A stretch of DNA of 64,000 bases. Source: Lewinellaceae bacterium. GTDB taxonomy: Bacteria > Bacteroidota > Bacteroidia > Chitinophagales > Saprospiraceae. The notes beneath the pieces were generated by a model, which saw only the letters and a list, made by a program, of their open reading frames with translations, made no database searches and was not told where the DNA came from. Below are positions 51,065-60,496 of the stretch, piece by piece; positions within the stretch are counted from its first letter, which is position 1, and every line of letters begins with the position of its first letter. The translations under genes and the position numbers were made by a program. The stretch is from contig JACJYN010000003.1 of NCBI GenBank assembly GCA_020636095.1, positions 744,001 through 808,000 on the forward strand. The letters are read 5' to 3'.

Positions 51065-52096
51065 TTATACGCTTTTCCTGTCGATGAGGAAGGAGAAGCG
51101 GTCCGTATTCTTCAGGGCGATACCTGTGCCGCGAACGACTGCCCGGAGGGGGTCTTCAGCGACGTGTACAGCGAGCTTCGTTTTTGCAGCGATGCGTTTG
51201 TCGAGCCCGCGGAGTAAAGCGCCGCCGCCGGTTAGGTATATGCCCGTCCGGTAAATATCAGATGCCAGCTCCGGAGGGGTGGTTTCGAGTGCTTTGAGAA
51301 TAGCGTCCTCGATCTTGGAGATCGATTTATCAAGCGAATGAGCAATCTCGCTGTAGGATATTTTGATCTGTTTGGGAATACCCGTCATCAGGTCCCGGCC
51401 ATTGACTGCATAATCCTCCGGAGGCGTTTCCAGTTCGTGAAGCGCCGAGCCTACATGTATCTTGATCTGTTCGGCAGTGCGCTCACCAATCAGGATGTTG
51501 TGCTGCCGCTTCATGTAGCTCATGATGTCGTTGGTGAACTCATCTCCGGCGATGCGGATGGATTGATCGCAGACGATACCTGAAAGAGCGATCACAGCGA
51601 TCTCGGTGGTGCCCCCGCCAATATCGATGATCATATTGCCCACGGGCTCTTCCACATCCAGGCCGATACCCAGGGCGGCGGCCATGGGTTCGTGAATGAG
51701 GTAGGTTTCCTTGGAGTCAACATGGTCGGCAGAGTCAAATACGGCTCGCTTTTCCACTTCTGTGATACCAGAAGGGATACAAATGACCATCTTCATGTGC
51801 GAAAAGAAACGACGACGCCGGCCGATCATGTGGATCATGCCTTCGATCATACTCTCCGCAGCCTGGAAGTCAGCGATCACCCCATCTTTGAGCGGGCGTA
51901 TCGTTTTTATGTTTTCGTGTGTTTTCTCATGCATTTGCATGGCCTTATTGCCCACGGCAATGGTTTCACCAGTGCGTCGGTTAATAGCCACGATAGAAGG
52001 TTCGTCAACGACGATCTGTCCATCCTGTATGATCAGGGTATTTGCGGTACCCAGGTCAATGGCAAGTTCTTGGGTAAAAAAGCTAAACAGTTTCAT
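51065..52096 (-). CDS. mreB: Rod-shape-determining actin homologue MreB
   Basis: 343 residues from ATG 52096. Actin-fold phosphate loops QELAIDLGTANTLIIQDG and NMIIDIGGGTTEIAVIALSG, connect-2 loop IYLTGGGALLRGLDKRI, and the VNEPS-type EPSIVAINRRTG. The first residues MKLFSFF are amphipathic, for membrane binding. Filaments direct side-wall synthesis. It is first gene of mreB-mreC-mreD-mrdA-folA. A long leader to about 52510 is possible. Confidence 0.96.
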   Translation of the reverse strand: MKLFSFFTQELAIDLGTANTLIIQDGQIVVDEPSIVAINRRTGETIAVGNKAMQMHEKTHENIKTIRPLKDGVIADFQAAESMIEGMIHMIGRRRRFFSHMKMVICIPSGITEVEKRAVFDSADHVDSKETYLIHEPMAAALGIGLDVEEPVGNMIIDIGGGTTEIAVIALSGIVCDQSIRIAGDEFTNDIMSYMKRQHNILIGERTAEQIKIHVGSALHELETPPEDYAVNGRDLMTGIPKQIKISYSEIAHSLDKSISKIEDAILKALETTPPELASDIYRTGIYLTGGGALLRGLDKRIAAKTKLAVHVAEDPLRAVVRGTGIALKNTDRFSFLIDRKSV

Positions 52097-52165
52097 TAAA
52101 GCTGTTCTCCGGGTTTTAAATAAGCGGTACTGATGACTACCGGGCTTTAGACAGGCCCTGTTTTG

Positions 52166-52275
52166 AGTTGGAAGTGCGAAGCCGTAAGTCGGAATAGGCA
52201 TTTGACGCCAGGTTTTCCGATTCCCGCCTTCCGATTTCCGCCTTCAACGCCAGGCCGTCCGAAGTCCAGTGAGGA
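52166..52275. repeat. Dispersed hairpin repeat, second copy of the 23610 element
   Basis: About 100 bp aligning with 23640-23753: GAAGTGCGAA, AAGTCGGAAT, then CCTTCCGATTTCCGCCTTCA and ACGCCAGGCCGTCC. The left terminal repeat of the 23610 copy is not seen here, so this copy is incomplete or diverged. It sits in the mreB leader. Confidence 0.65.
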
Positions 52276-52612
52276 CTAGGGGGTTTGGTGTTTTTTCTGA
52301 GACGATGAAATTAGCATTTTTTCCCCGTTCCGTTGTTACCATCGTCAAAGAAAACGACTGTCGCAACTCCTTGGAAGGGGGCTCCCGGTTTTAAACGGGA
52401 AGGAAGCCGCTGGTTCTCAGTAGATGAGGTTCCAAATGCTAACTCACAAATCACCGCGCAAAACAACGCAAATTTTGTGGAAAAAGAAAATAAACCCCTC
52501 AAGATTAATACAAATACAAATGTAGCGCCAGGTAATTTGTGAAGATTTGGATTTCGGGCGGCCGGGTTTTGGCGTAGCTCTTACCGAATAGGCCCATGCC
52601 GAAAGCATACGC
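52276..52612. other. Unexplained intergenic region before mreB
   Basis: About 340 bp between the M16-like gene and the mreB operon, all minus-strand oriented. It holds a TACATTTG on the minus strand (52517-52524), an exact TAnnTTTG match though without a good TTG. Short complementary words (CCCG/CGGG around 52388-52403) follow. A 63-codon frame (52311-52502) starts with TTG and has no family-like sequence. It could be a leader RNA or a degraded gene. Confidence 0.4.
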
Positions 52613-53884
52613 TTAAACCCCCGCCACCACTTCCCACATATCCTCACGGCGCAGATAGCGCTGAGCCAGTTGTTGCAATTCGTCGGCCGTGATATGGCGA
52701 ACGGCCCCGGCCATGGTTTCAAAAAAGGACAGGGGCAAGCCTTCTGTCACCAGAGTCCGGACGACTTCCGATACGTTGAAGGGCCCGTCGAGCATGGTCA
52801 GGAAATTGCCCATGAGGTAATTGCGGACCATGGCGAGCTCTTCGGCATCGACCGGCTCCTGTTGCAATTGAGCCATTTCGAGGTAGATTTGCCGGAGGGT
52901 GTCTTCCACAAACTCATTACCCACCTCTGTGCCGACGTAGAAGCAGCCGTCAAATTGCATGGGGTCGAGCATGGAATATATATTGTAGGTATAGCCTTTC
53001 TCTTCGCGGATGTTGCCCATCAGGCGGGAGCCGAAATAGCCGCCCAGGATGGTATTGAGCACGTACATGCCCAGGAAGTCATCGTGTTGCCGGTTGAACA
53101 GGCGACGCCCGATGCGGATAGCGGCCTGCACCGTGTCGGGCCGATTGATCTTTATAGCCTGGGGCGCCGCCTGGCTGGGCTGAAGGGCCACCTGGGCGGC
53201 CTGCCCGCGGGGGATGGCGCGGCTCAGCCGGTCGTTGACCATCGCAATGATCTCAGGAGACGACCGGCCGCTGATGAAAGCCACACAGTTACTGCTGTTG
53301 TACAAGGTATTGAAATGGTCGAGCAGGTCGTCGCGCTTCAGCGCGCGGTAGGTTTCCGGAAAACTGTTATATCCATAAGGATGAGTGGCGCCAAAAATAT
53401 GTGCAGTGATCTCCCGGTAGGCCAAAATATCGTTCTTCGACAAGTCGACCTCCAGCCGGCGCTGGTTGCGCTTGATAAAAGCATTCAACTCCGTTTCAGG
53501 AAAGGAAGGCGCCGACAGAATCTCTTCGAGTAAGGGCATCACCTTCCCGAAATGTTTATTCAGGCTGTAAAGAATGATGTTGGAGGTATCCAGGCTGAAA
53601 GGGAAGCTCAGGCTGCAGCCGTAGAAATCGGCCTGCTCGGCAATCTGAGCGGCGCTGAACGAACGGGTTCCTTCCCGCAGCAGGCTGGAAGTAGCTCGCG
53701 CCGCCAACTGCTTCTTTTCATAAGGCCGCCCCGCCTGGTAGACAATTTCCAGTTTAATCACTTCCTGGGTGCCCATTCGTATTTCATACAACGTCATGCC
53801 ATTATCGAGCGTGTGCTGCTGAATGTCAGGCAGCCGAAGGTTGGCTACATCTCTGATCGGTGGCGGGCTGGTCCGGTTTAGCAT
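52613..53884 (-). CDS. M16-like peptidase homologue lacking the zinc motif
   Basis: 423 residues with the two-domain M16 layout (HTLDNGMTLYEIRMGTQEVI, then the second half with YTYNIYSMLDPMQFDGCFYV and NYLMGNFLTMLDGPFNVSEV). At the place of HxxEH it has RATSSLLREGT, so zinc ligands are missing. Such proteins act as the non-catalytic partner of an active M16 subunit, normally encoded next door, but no partner gene is in the window on this side. No signal peptide. ATG 53884 is preferred; an upstream start adds nine residues. Confidence 0.82.
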   Translation of the reverse strand: MLNRTSPPPIRDVANLRLPDIQQHTLDNGMTLYEIRMGTQEVIKLEIVYQAGRPYEKKQLAARATSSLLREGTRSFSAAQIAEQADFYGCSLSFPFSLDTSNIILYSLNKHFGKVMPLLEEILSAPSFPETELNAFIKRNQRRLEVDLSKNDILAYREITAHIFGATHPYGYNSFPETYRALKRDDLLDHFNTLYNSSNCVAFISGRSSPEIIAMVNDRLSRAIPRGQAAQVALQPSQAAPQAIKINRPDTVQAAIRIGRRLFNRQHDDFLGMYVLNTILGGYFGSRLMGNIREEKGYTYNIYSMLDPMQFDGCFYVGTEVGNEFVEDTLRQIYLEMAQLQQEPVDAEELAMVRNYLMGNFLTMLDGPFNVSEVVRTLVTEGLPLSFFETMAGAVRHITADELQQLAQRYLRREDMWEVVAGV

Positions 53885-54108
53885 AAGTTCAGTAGTTTTA
53901 CGTGAGTTCAATAGGGTGCAAGGTACGAGTGAAGAAGCCGGCGATCAACTCATCCCAATCAGCAATGAACGAATTCATGGACAATAATACACCGTTACCG
54001 GAGGAAAAAGTTGTGCAAAATACGATCTTTCTTGCCAAGATCTCCGCCAAAGTTTTTCTTATCAACAGGCTGTTGGTTTTTCATGCAGATAAAGTCTTTG
54101 AGAAAAGC

Positions 54109-54116
54109 TATTTTTG
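54109..54116 (+). promoter_or_regulatory. Probable -7 element for dnaN
   Basis: TATTTTTG matches TAnnTTTG exactly and lies 38 bp before the dnaN ATG. No clear TTG is at -33. Confidence 0.4.
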
Positions 54117-54154
54117 TGCTTCGATAGAAATTATTAAACCCTACCCGATAAACT

Positions 54155-55279
54155 ATGAAATTCAGCGTCTCTTCTTCGGAATTACTTCGGCACCTCCAAA
54201 TTGCAGGCGGCGCCATTGCCTCCAACTCCGTTCTGCCTATCCTGGAGGATTTCCTCTTTACCATTTCCGATAACCAGCTAAAGATCGCAGCTTCAGACCT
54301 GGAAATCTCCATCACCACTAAAATTGAGGTGATGGCCGACACGGACGGCTCGGTGGCGGTGCCGGCCAAGATACTCCTGGAAACCCTCAAAGCCCTGCCC
54401 CAACAGCCCATTACCTTCACGGTAGATACTGAAACCTTCGGTATAGAGATCACCTCTGCCTATGGAAAATACAAACTGGCCGGCAGCAACCCGGATGATT
54501 TCCCTAAAATTCCCGTTCCGGATTCGGAGGACGATAAGCTGGCCATCTCCGCCCTTGCGCTTTCCCGAGGGGTATCCAAGACCATTTTCGCCGCCAGCAA
54601 TGACGAACTGCGCCCGCCAATGACCGGTGTCTACTTTCAGGTAGACTTCAGTAAGCTCGTCCTGGTGGCTACCGATGCTCACAAACTGGTGAAATATACT
54701 TTCCAGGATGTGAGCAGTGAAGTGTCGACCTCCTTCATCGTCCCCAAAAAGGCGTTGAACCTGCTCAAAGGCATTCTGCCGGATAAGGATAAACAAGAGG
54801 TGCAGTTGTCGTTTAATGTATCTAATGCCTTTTTCTCCTTCAACAACACGGAACTGGTGTGCCGCCTGATCGATCACCGCTATCCGGACTACAACGCCGT
54901 CATTCCGGTAGACAACCCCAACACCTTGTCGCTGGAAAGGGCGGGCTTTCAAAATTCACTCCGCCGGATCGCCATCTATGCCAATAAGACCACCAACCAG
55001 GTGACGCTGAATATCAACGAGGGCAGCCTGACCATCTCTGCCCAGGACCTCGACTTCTCGAACGAGGCCACTGAACAACTGGCCTGTTCCTACGACGGCG
55101 ACCCGCTAAACATCGGGTTCAACGCCAAGTTTCTCATAGAAATGCTCGGCGTTCTCGAATCGGAAGAGGTGAAGATGGAACTATCTACTTCCACCCGGGC
55201 GGGTATCTTGCTGCCGGTAGAGGAATCGGAAGGGGAGGAAATCCTCATGCTGGTCATGCCGGTCATGTTGAGCAATTGA
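54155..55279 (+). CDS. dnaN: DNA polymerase III beta subunit (sliding clamp)
   Basis: 374 residues, three repeats of the clamp fold: MKFSVSSSELLRHLQIAGGA, FILPVLEDFL-like SNSVLPILEDFLFTISDNQ, RPPMTGVYFQVDFSKLVLVA and the C-terminal ILLPVEESEGEEILMLVMPV. It forms the ring that holds polymerase on DNA; its loader subunit holB is at 30395. A lipoprotein, nadD and porZ follow in the same direction. Confidence 0.96.
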   Translation: MKFSVSSSELLRHLQIAGGAIASNSVLPILEDFLFTISDNQLKIAASDLEISITTKIEVMADTDGSVAVPAKILLETLKALPQQPITFTVDTETFGIEITSAYGKYKLAGSNPDDFPKIPVPDSEDDKLAISALALSRGVSKTIFAASNDELRPPMTGVYFQVDFSKLVLVATDAHKLVKYTFQDVSSEVSTSFIVPKKALNLLKGILPDKDKQEVQLSFNVSNAFFSFNNTELVCRLIDHRYPDYNAVIPVDNPNTLSLERAGFQNSLRRIAIYANKTTNQVTLNINEGSLTISAQDLDFSNEATEQLACSYDGDPLNIGFNAKFLIEMLGVLESEEVKMELSTSTRAGILLPVEESEGEEILMLVMPVMLSN

Positions 55280-55298
55280 TTCACAGAAAGGCTCCCTG

Positions 55299-55766
55299 AT
55301 GAAAATAAATAAGATTTTGTTTTACCTCGCAGCTGTTCTGGCGGCCCTGGTTGCTTGCAAGCAGGAAGAGCCGAAGCCGGAAACACCGGAAGAGGTTTTA
55401 AAACAGTACCAGTCCAATATTGATCAGAATAAGTTTGGTGAAGCGCGTGCCCTGAGCACCCCGGCAGGGCGGCAGTGGTTGACCGAGCTGGAAGCCATCA
55501 TTTCGAATGAACAGGTGGATTCTACCGTTCTGGACACCAGGTTCCTGTCCCTGTCCTGTGAAGGAGCCGGCGATACCCTCATCTGTTCCTGTGTGCTGGA
55601 AGACCAGTACGAACAATATACCGCAGTGTACCGCCTGGTTAGCCTGGAAGGGCAATGGCTGGTCGATGCTCCCGAGGAGGACATCATCATAGAAAACGAC
55701 CTCATCGAATCCATCCCCGACAGCTTGCTGGAAGAATATCTGGATGAAGAGATCAGACAGGATTAG
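55299..55766 (+). CDS. Small lipoprotein, DUF4878-like
   Basis: 155 residues. Lipoprotein signal (LFYLAAVLAALVACKQEE), then an NTF2/cystatin-like fold suggested by EEVLKQYQSNIDQNKFGEAR and YTAVYRLVSLEGQWLVDAPE. This is the pattern of DUF4878-like lipoproteins with a single helix-plus-sheet domain. Periplasmic or outer-membrane anchored; no catalytic residues seen. It starts 19 bp after dnaN. Confidence 0.75.
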   Translation: MKINKILFYLAAVLAALVACKQEEPKPETPEEVLKQYQSNIDQNKFGEARALSTPAGRQWLTELEAIISNEQVDSTVLDTRFLSLSCEGAGDTLICSCVLEDQYEQYTAVYRLVSLEGQWLVDAPEEDIIIENDLIESIPDSLLEEYLDEEIRQD

Positions 55767-55805
55767 TTCGCTAAGAGCTTCCTTTCAAATATCTTAATCA
55801 CTATT

Positions 55806-56396
55806 ATGGCAGGAGAGGCCGAAAAGACAGGTTTGTTCTTTGGTTCGTTCAACCCGGTGCACGTGGGCCACATGATCATAGCCAACTATATGGCCACCCG
55901 CGCCGGCCTGAAAGAAGTTTGGCTGGTCGTTTCTCCTCAAAACCCGCTCAAACCCAAGCGCAGCCTCGCCCGGGATTACGACCGCCTCCACCTCGTCCAC
56001 CTGGCGATTGGCGATAACCTCCGGCTGAGAGGCTCCGACATAGAGTTCGGCCTGGCTCAACCTTCGTACACGGCCGATACGCTTACCTTCCTGCGGGAAA
56101 AATATCCCGCTAAAACCTTTGTCCTCATTATGGGCGGCGACAACCTCGCCACACTTCACAAGTGGAAGAATTACGAAATTCTCCTGCGGGACTATGAGAT
56201 TTACGTCTACCAACGGCCGGGCTACGACCCCGGGCCATTCGCCAACCACCCCAATGTACGGGCTTTTGACACCCCTCAAATGCACATCAGCGCCAGTTAT
56301 ATCCGGGAAAGCATCCGCGATGGGCATTCCGTCCGGTACCTCGTGCCGGATGCGGTGTATGAGTACCTGGAAGAGAGTGGCTTGTACAAAGGGTAG
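55806..56396 (+). CDS. nadD: Nicotinate-nucleotide adenylyltransferase
   Basis: 196 residues. Nucleotidyltransferase HxGH in GLFFGSFNPVHVGHMIIANY, GGDNLATLHKWKNYEILLRD and the ISASYIRESIRDG (SxTxxR-like) motif. It makes nicotinate adenine dinucleotide, the last but one step of NAD synthesis. It sits 39 bp after the lipoprotein gene. Confidence 0.95.
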   Translation: MAGEAEKTGLFFGSFNPVHVGHMIIANYMATRAGLKEVWLVVSPQNPLKPKRSLARDYDRLHLVHLAIGDNLRLRGSDIEFGLAQPSYTADTLTFLREKYPAKTFVLIMGGDNLATLHKWKNYEILLRDYEIYVYQRPGYDPGPFANHPNVRAFDTPQMHISASYIRESIRDGHSVRYLVPDAVYEYLEESGLYKG

Positions 56397-56504
56397 GTCG
56401 CCTATCCGCCTTTTAAACTGTTCTCGGCAAACAATATTACCTTTATCGGCCTAGTTATTCTTGATGTTCAAAATCAACTCTTTCTCTGACAAACTTGAAG
56501 TATT

Positions 56505-58838
56505 ATGCGCAAAGCACTACTCTCCCTTTTCACAGTGCTCTTCTTATTGGGCCCGGCCTTGGCTCAAAATGTACTTCCCATCGGGAAATGGAGGAGTCAT
56601 CTACCCTACCGGACCGGCAAATTTGTAACCCAGAGTGAAGACAAAGTCTATTACTCCACCAACTTCGCTATTCTGGAACTGGACAAAGAGGAGCTTTCTA
56701 CCCGTTTTCTTTCCAAAGTTAATGGATTGAGCAACATAGGGATAGAATTCATCCGCTATAACCCGCTCAGCGATATCCTGATCGTCGTATACAAGAATAC
56801 CGTGATCGACCTGCTCAAACCGGGAGGTGAGACCGTGACGATGAGCCAGATTCGTAACTTCAGCAACTTTATCGGAGAAAAACGCATCTATGATATCTAC
56901 ATCGAGAATGATTCGATGGTATATCTGGCGGCGAATTACGGCGTTTCCAAGATCAATATCTTTGCCAACGAGTTTGTCTTTACCACTTTCACCGGTATTA
57001 CGGTTGAGTCGGTCCACCTCTTCGACGGAGCCATCTATGCGGCCACGGATGAAGGCGTGTACCGGGCGATGGTGAGCAATGTCAACCTCGATGATTTTGG
57101 CAACTGGAAACTGCTCGGGCCGGAAGATGGCTTCCCCCAGGATTACAAGGCAAAAGCTTTTGCCACCTTTAACGGCGCTTTACATCTCGGCATCAATGAC
57201 ACCCTCTGGCGTTATGAGGATAACCGGCTGGAGTTTGTTCACTACGAGAATGGGTCTACACTCGAATTCCTGACCCACGAGGGCACGCATCTGCTGGCTG
57301 GCTTCCGCCCCGGCCGCATTGTATATTTTCATCCGGATGGAACCCAGGGCATCATTATTGGCAACTGCGTAGAAACCCCTAATTACGCCATCGAGGACAG
57401 CAAGGGGCGCCTGTGGTTTGGCAACGACCGGGTTCGAAATGGCTTTCGCATGTCAACCGGGGTGACGGAATTCTGTTCTGTGATGGAATTTAATTCGCCA
57501 TGGTCGGAGTCCGCCTGGGATATGGATGTAGCCAATGGTGAGCTTTGGCTGGCCACCGGCGGCCTGGACCAGACCCTCAGCGCCCGCTTCAACTCCGATG
57601 GCTTCGCCTCCTTTATCGATGGGCAATGGACGGTCTACAACCGGCAGTTGCGGGATGATCTTAAAGGCCCTGACCTTTCAACCAACGACGATGACCCGGT
57701 GGATTTCGTCACCATCCTGGCTCAGCCGGGCAATGGCAAGGTCTTTGTCGGAAGTTATACGGAAGGCCTGATTGAGTTGGACGGAGACAACATCACGCAG
57801 TATACGGAAATCAATTCCTCCCTGCAACGCGCCATCGGCGACCCCCGGGTTCGGGTTTCCAGCCTGGCTCTGGATGAGGAGGGCAACCTGTGGGTGGCCA
57901 ACAACTCTGCCCCGGAGCCCCTCTCCGTAAGGCTTGCCGACGGCAGCTGGCGGAGTTTCCCGCTGTCGGGGTGCAACCAGAACCAGGTGTTCGACCTGGC
58001 TATCGATGACGAAGGGTATAAGTGGTTGAGATTGGGCAACAACAGCGCCGGCGTTTTGGTTTTTGACGAGGGCGTACTCGATGACCCCACTGATGACCGC
58101 TGCCGGGTATTCACTTCCAATAATAGCGACCTGGCCACCAATAACGTCAACTGCCTGGCCGCTGACCTGGAGGGTAATATTTGGGTTGGCACGACCGAGG
58201 GCGTTTTTATTTTCGAATGCGGAGGCAGTGCCTTTGAGTCGGAATGCCGGGGCTCGCGCCGCATTGTAGAAGTCGATGGTTTCGGGGCTTTCCTGCTGGA
58301 AACGGAAGAAGTACAAACCATAGCGGTAGATGGCGCCAACCGGAAATGGGTAGGAACCAAAAATGGTGTTTTTCTGCTTTCCGCCAATGGGGAAGAGCAG
58401 GTGGCCCGTTTCACCGAAGATAATTCTCCACTTTTCGATAATGACGTGATCGAGATCGCCGTCGACCAGGAGTCCGGAGAGGTCTTTATCGCTACGGTGA
58501 CGGGTATGCTCTCCTACCAGAGTAATGCCGTTGCCGGAGGGCGCACCCATCAGTCTGAGATTGAGGTATTTCCCAACCCGGTGCGGGAAGATTATGACGG
58601 CCCCATTGCTATCCGGGGCCTGGCGCGGGATGCAACGGTTAAAGTTACCGATGTTACCGGTAAGCTGGTTTTTGAAACCACCGCTCTGGGGGGGCAGGCC
58701 ATCTGGGATGGCAGGGATTACAATGGCCGCCGGGTCAACTCGGGGGTCTACCTGGTCTTCAGTTCCAGCAATCCGCGGTTTGCAGGCTTTACCGGTAAAG
58801 CGGATGCCGCAGTGACAAAAATACTGGTGCTAAACTAA
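56505..58838 (+). CDS. porZ: T9SS-associated beta-propeller protein PorZ
   Basis: 777 residues. Signal peptide (LLSLFTVLFLLGPALAQ). The body is two tandem beta-propellers (about 25-680) opening IGKWRSHLPYRTGKFVTQSE, which is diagnostic of PorZ, with blade repeats such as DEEGNLWVANNSAPEPLSVR and AADLEGNIWVGTTEGVFIFE. The C-terminus is a sorting-type domain (IEVFPNPVREDYDGPIAIRG). In Porphyromonas PorZ sits on the surface and supplies A-LPS to the PorU sortase. It follows dnaN-lipoprotein-nadD with a 108-bp gap, so it probably has its own promoter. Confidence 0.9.
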   Translation: MRKALLSLFTVLFLLGPALAQNVLPIGKWRSHLPYRTGKFVTQSEDKVYYSTNFAILELDKEELSTRFLSKVNGLSNIGIEFIRYNPLSDILIVVYKNTVIDLLKPGGETVTMSQIRNFSNFIGEKRIYDIYIENDSMVYLAANYGVSKINIFANEFVFTTFTGITVESVHLFDGAIYAATDEGVYRAMVSNVNLDDFGNWKLLGPEDGFPQDYKAKAFATFNGALHLGINDTLWRYEDNRLEFVHYENGSTLEFLTHEGTHLLAGFRPGRIVYFHPDGTQGIIIGNCVETPNYAIEDSKGRLWFGNDRVRNGFRMSTGVTEFCSVMEFNSPWSESAWDMDVANGELWLATGGLDQTLSARFNSDGFASFIDGQWTVYNRQLRDDLKGPDLSTNDDDPVDFVTILAQPGNGKVFVGSYTEGLIELDGDNITQYTEINSSLQRAIGDPRVRVSSLALDEEGNLWVANNSAPEPLSVRLADGSWRSFPLSGCNQNQVFDLAIDDEGYKWLRLGNNSAGVLVFDEGVLDDPTDDRCRVFTSNNSDLATNNVNCLAADLEGNIWVGTTEGVFIFECGGSAFESECRGSRRIVEVDGFGAFLLETEEVQTIAVDGANRKWVGTKNGVFLLSANGEEQVARFTEDNSPLFDNDVIEIAVDQESGEVFIATVTGMLSYQSNAVAGGRTHQSEIEVFPNPVREDYDGPIAIRGLARDATVKVTDVTGKLVFETTALGGQAIWDGRDYNGRRVNSGVYLVFSSSNPRFAGFTGKADAAVTKILVLN

Positions 58839-58845
58839 AAAAGAA

Positions 58846-58882
58846 AGGTTCAGAACAGCGCCCGAAAGCGCTGCCTGAACCT
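58846..58882 (+). terminator. Hairpin terminator after porZ
   Basis: AGGTTCAG (58846-58853) pairs with CTGAACCT (58875-58882) and CAGCGC with GCGCTG inside, loop CCGAAA. The T-run is weak. Confidence 0.65.
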
Positions 58883-59114
58883 GTTTAGAGTCTTAGATAT
58901 CCTTGATAGTGTGTTGGGATGGAGCCGGACAACCGGATTGCCACCCTTTATAAAAAAGAATAGGTGTTATTCCTTTTTGAGCGTGCGTTTGGAAGGCCGC
59001 TTCGAAACAGCTGCGGAACTCTAAATTTAAGAAAAAAACCTCAATTTACCGCCTTCCAGGGTAGAAAAATAAATTCCCGGCCGGCCGTATTCGGATGCCT
59101 TATCGAAAAAGAGG

Positions 59115-60404
59115 CTACGCCGGCATATTTATCTCCTCGTAAAGAGGGAAGCTTTCCATAAATTCATTGACCTGATTTCGGGTATCGGCGATCAGTTTTT
59201 CATCATCCGGTCTGGAGATGACGGCATCGATCCAGTTGACGACCTGCCGGCAGTCGCCCTCTTTCAAGCCGCGGGTGGTTATGGCTGCGGAGCCGACCCG
59301 AATGCCGGAAGTGACGAAGGGCGTCTGTGTATCAAAGGGCACCATATTCTTGTTGACGGTGATGTCGGCTTTTTCGAGGGCTTTTTCGGCCACTTTACCG
59401 GTCACGTCTTTGGAGCGCAGGTCGATGAGCATAAGGTGGTTGTCGGTGCCGCCGGAGATCAGTTGGTAGCCTTTCTCAACGAATGCCGCCGCCATGGCCT
59501 GGGCATTTTTAACAACCTGTTGTGCGTAGGCTTTAAAGGAAGGTTGCAAGGCCTCCCCAAAAGCAACGGCCTTAGCGGCGATGACGTGCTCCAGCGGGCC
59601 GCCCTGCATACCGGGAAATACCCCGCTGTTTAATACGGATGACATTTTAATAGGGCTGCCTTTCTTGGTGGCGCGGCCCCAGGGATTGTCGAAATCATGG
59701 CCCATCATGATGATGCCGCCACGTGGGCCGCGCAGAGTCTTGTGGGTGGTGGACGTGACGATATGGCAATGCTCCATAGGGCTGTTGAGTAACCCGGCGG
59801 CGATGAGCCCGGCCGGGTGGGCGATATCGGCCAGCAACAATGCGCCCACCTTATCGGCAATCGCCCGGAAGCGCTGGTAGTCCCAGTCCCGGGAATAAGC
59901 GGAAGCCCCACAGATGATCAGCCTGGGCTGTATCTCCAGGGCTTTTGCTTCCACCTTATCCATATCTATGATGCCGGTATCTTTTTCCACCCCGTAGAAG
60001 TGAGGCTCGTACACCTTGCCGGAATAGTTGACCGGAGAGCCGTGGGAAAGGTGGCCGCCATGGGAGAGGTCGAAGCCCAGGATGCGGTCCCCGGGTTGAA
60101 GCACGGCCAGGAAAACGGCGGCGTTGGCCTGTGCGCCGGAATGCGGCTGTACGTTGGCAAACTCCGCGCCAAAGAGCTGGCACAAGCGGCTGATTGCCAG
60201 TTGTTCTACCTGGTCCACAAATTCACACCCGCCGTAGTAGCGCTTTCCGGGGTAGCCTTCAGCATACTTATTGGTCAGGCAGCTACCGGTAGCTTCCATC
60301 ACCTGGGGGCTGGCGAAGTTTTCGGAAGCAATGAGCTCAATTCCTGTTTGCTGCCGGTTCAATTCTTTTTCTATTAAGTTGAAAACAACGCTATCTTTTG
60401 CCAT
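59115..60404 (-). CDS. glyA: Serine hydroxymethyltransferase
   Basis: 429 residues. NKYAEGYPGKRYYGGCEFVD, VQPHSGAQANAAVF, the PLP lysine in VTSTTHKTLRGPRGG and the C-terminal LMLIDLRSKDVTGKVAEKAL are all classical. It interconverts serine and glycine with tetrahydrofolate, linking to folA at 47235 biochemically. Monocistronic, with a short leader. Confidence 0.96.
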   Translation of the reverse strand: MAKDSVVFNLIEKELNRQQTGIELIASENFASPQVMEATGSCLTNKYAEGYPGKRYYGGCEFVDQVEQLAISRLCQLFGAEFANVQPHSGAQANAAVFLAVLQPGDRILGFDLSHGGHLSHGSPVNYSGKVYEPHFYGVEKDTGIIDMDKVEAKALEIQPRLIICGASAYSRDWDYQRFRAIADKVGALLLADIAHPAGLIAAGLLNSPMEHCHIVTSTTHKTLRGPRGGIIMMGHDFDNPWGRATKKGSPIKMSSVLNSGVFPGMQGGPLEHVIAAKAVAFGEALQPSFKAYAQQVVKNAQAMAAAFVEKGYQLISGGTDNHLMLIDLRSKDVTGKVAEKALEKADITVNKNMVPFDTQTPFVTSGIRVGSAAITTRGLKEGDCRQVVNWIDAVISRPDDEKLIADTRNQVNEFMESFPLYEEINMPA

Positions 60405-60488
60405 CTTTTATTATTTAGTGAGGGCAACAGCCGGGAGCGGAAGGATGTTTCTTCCCCCTGCCGCCTGTTTGCGGATCAAAATCTCGGA

Positions 60489-60496
60489 CAAATTTA
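60489..60496 (-). promoter_or_regulatory. Probable -7 element for glyA
   Basis: The minus strand reads TAAATTTG, an exact TAnnTTTG match, about 85 bp before the glyA ATG. The -33 position is not a good TTG. Confidence 0.45.

Noticed and set aside
53902..54273. 123-codon plus-strand frame running into dnaN
   Set aside because: It reads out of frame into dnaN and its upstream part has no protein-like conservation pattern.
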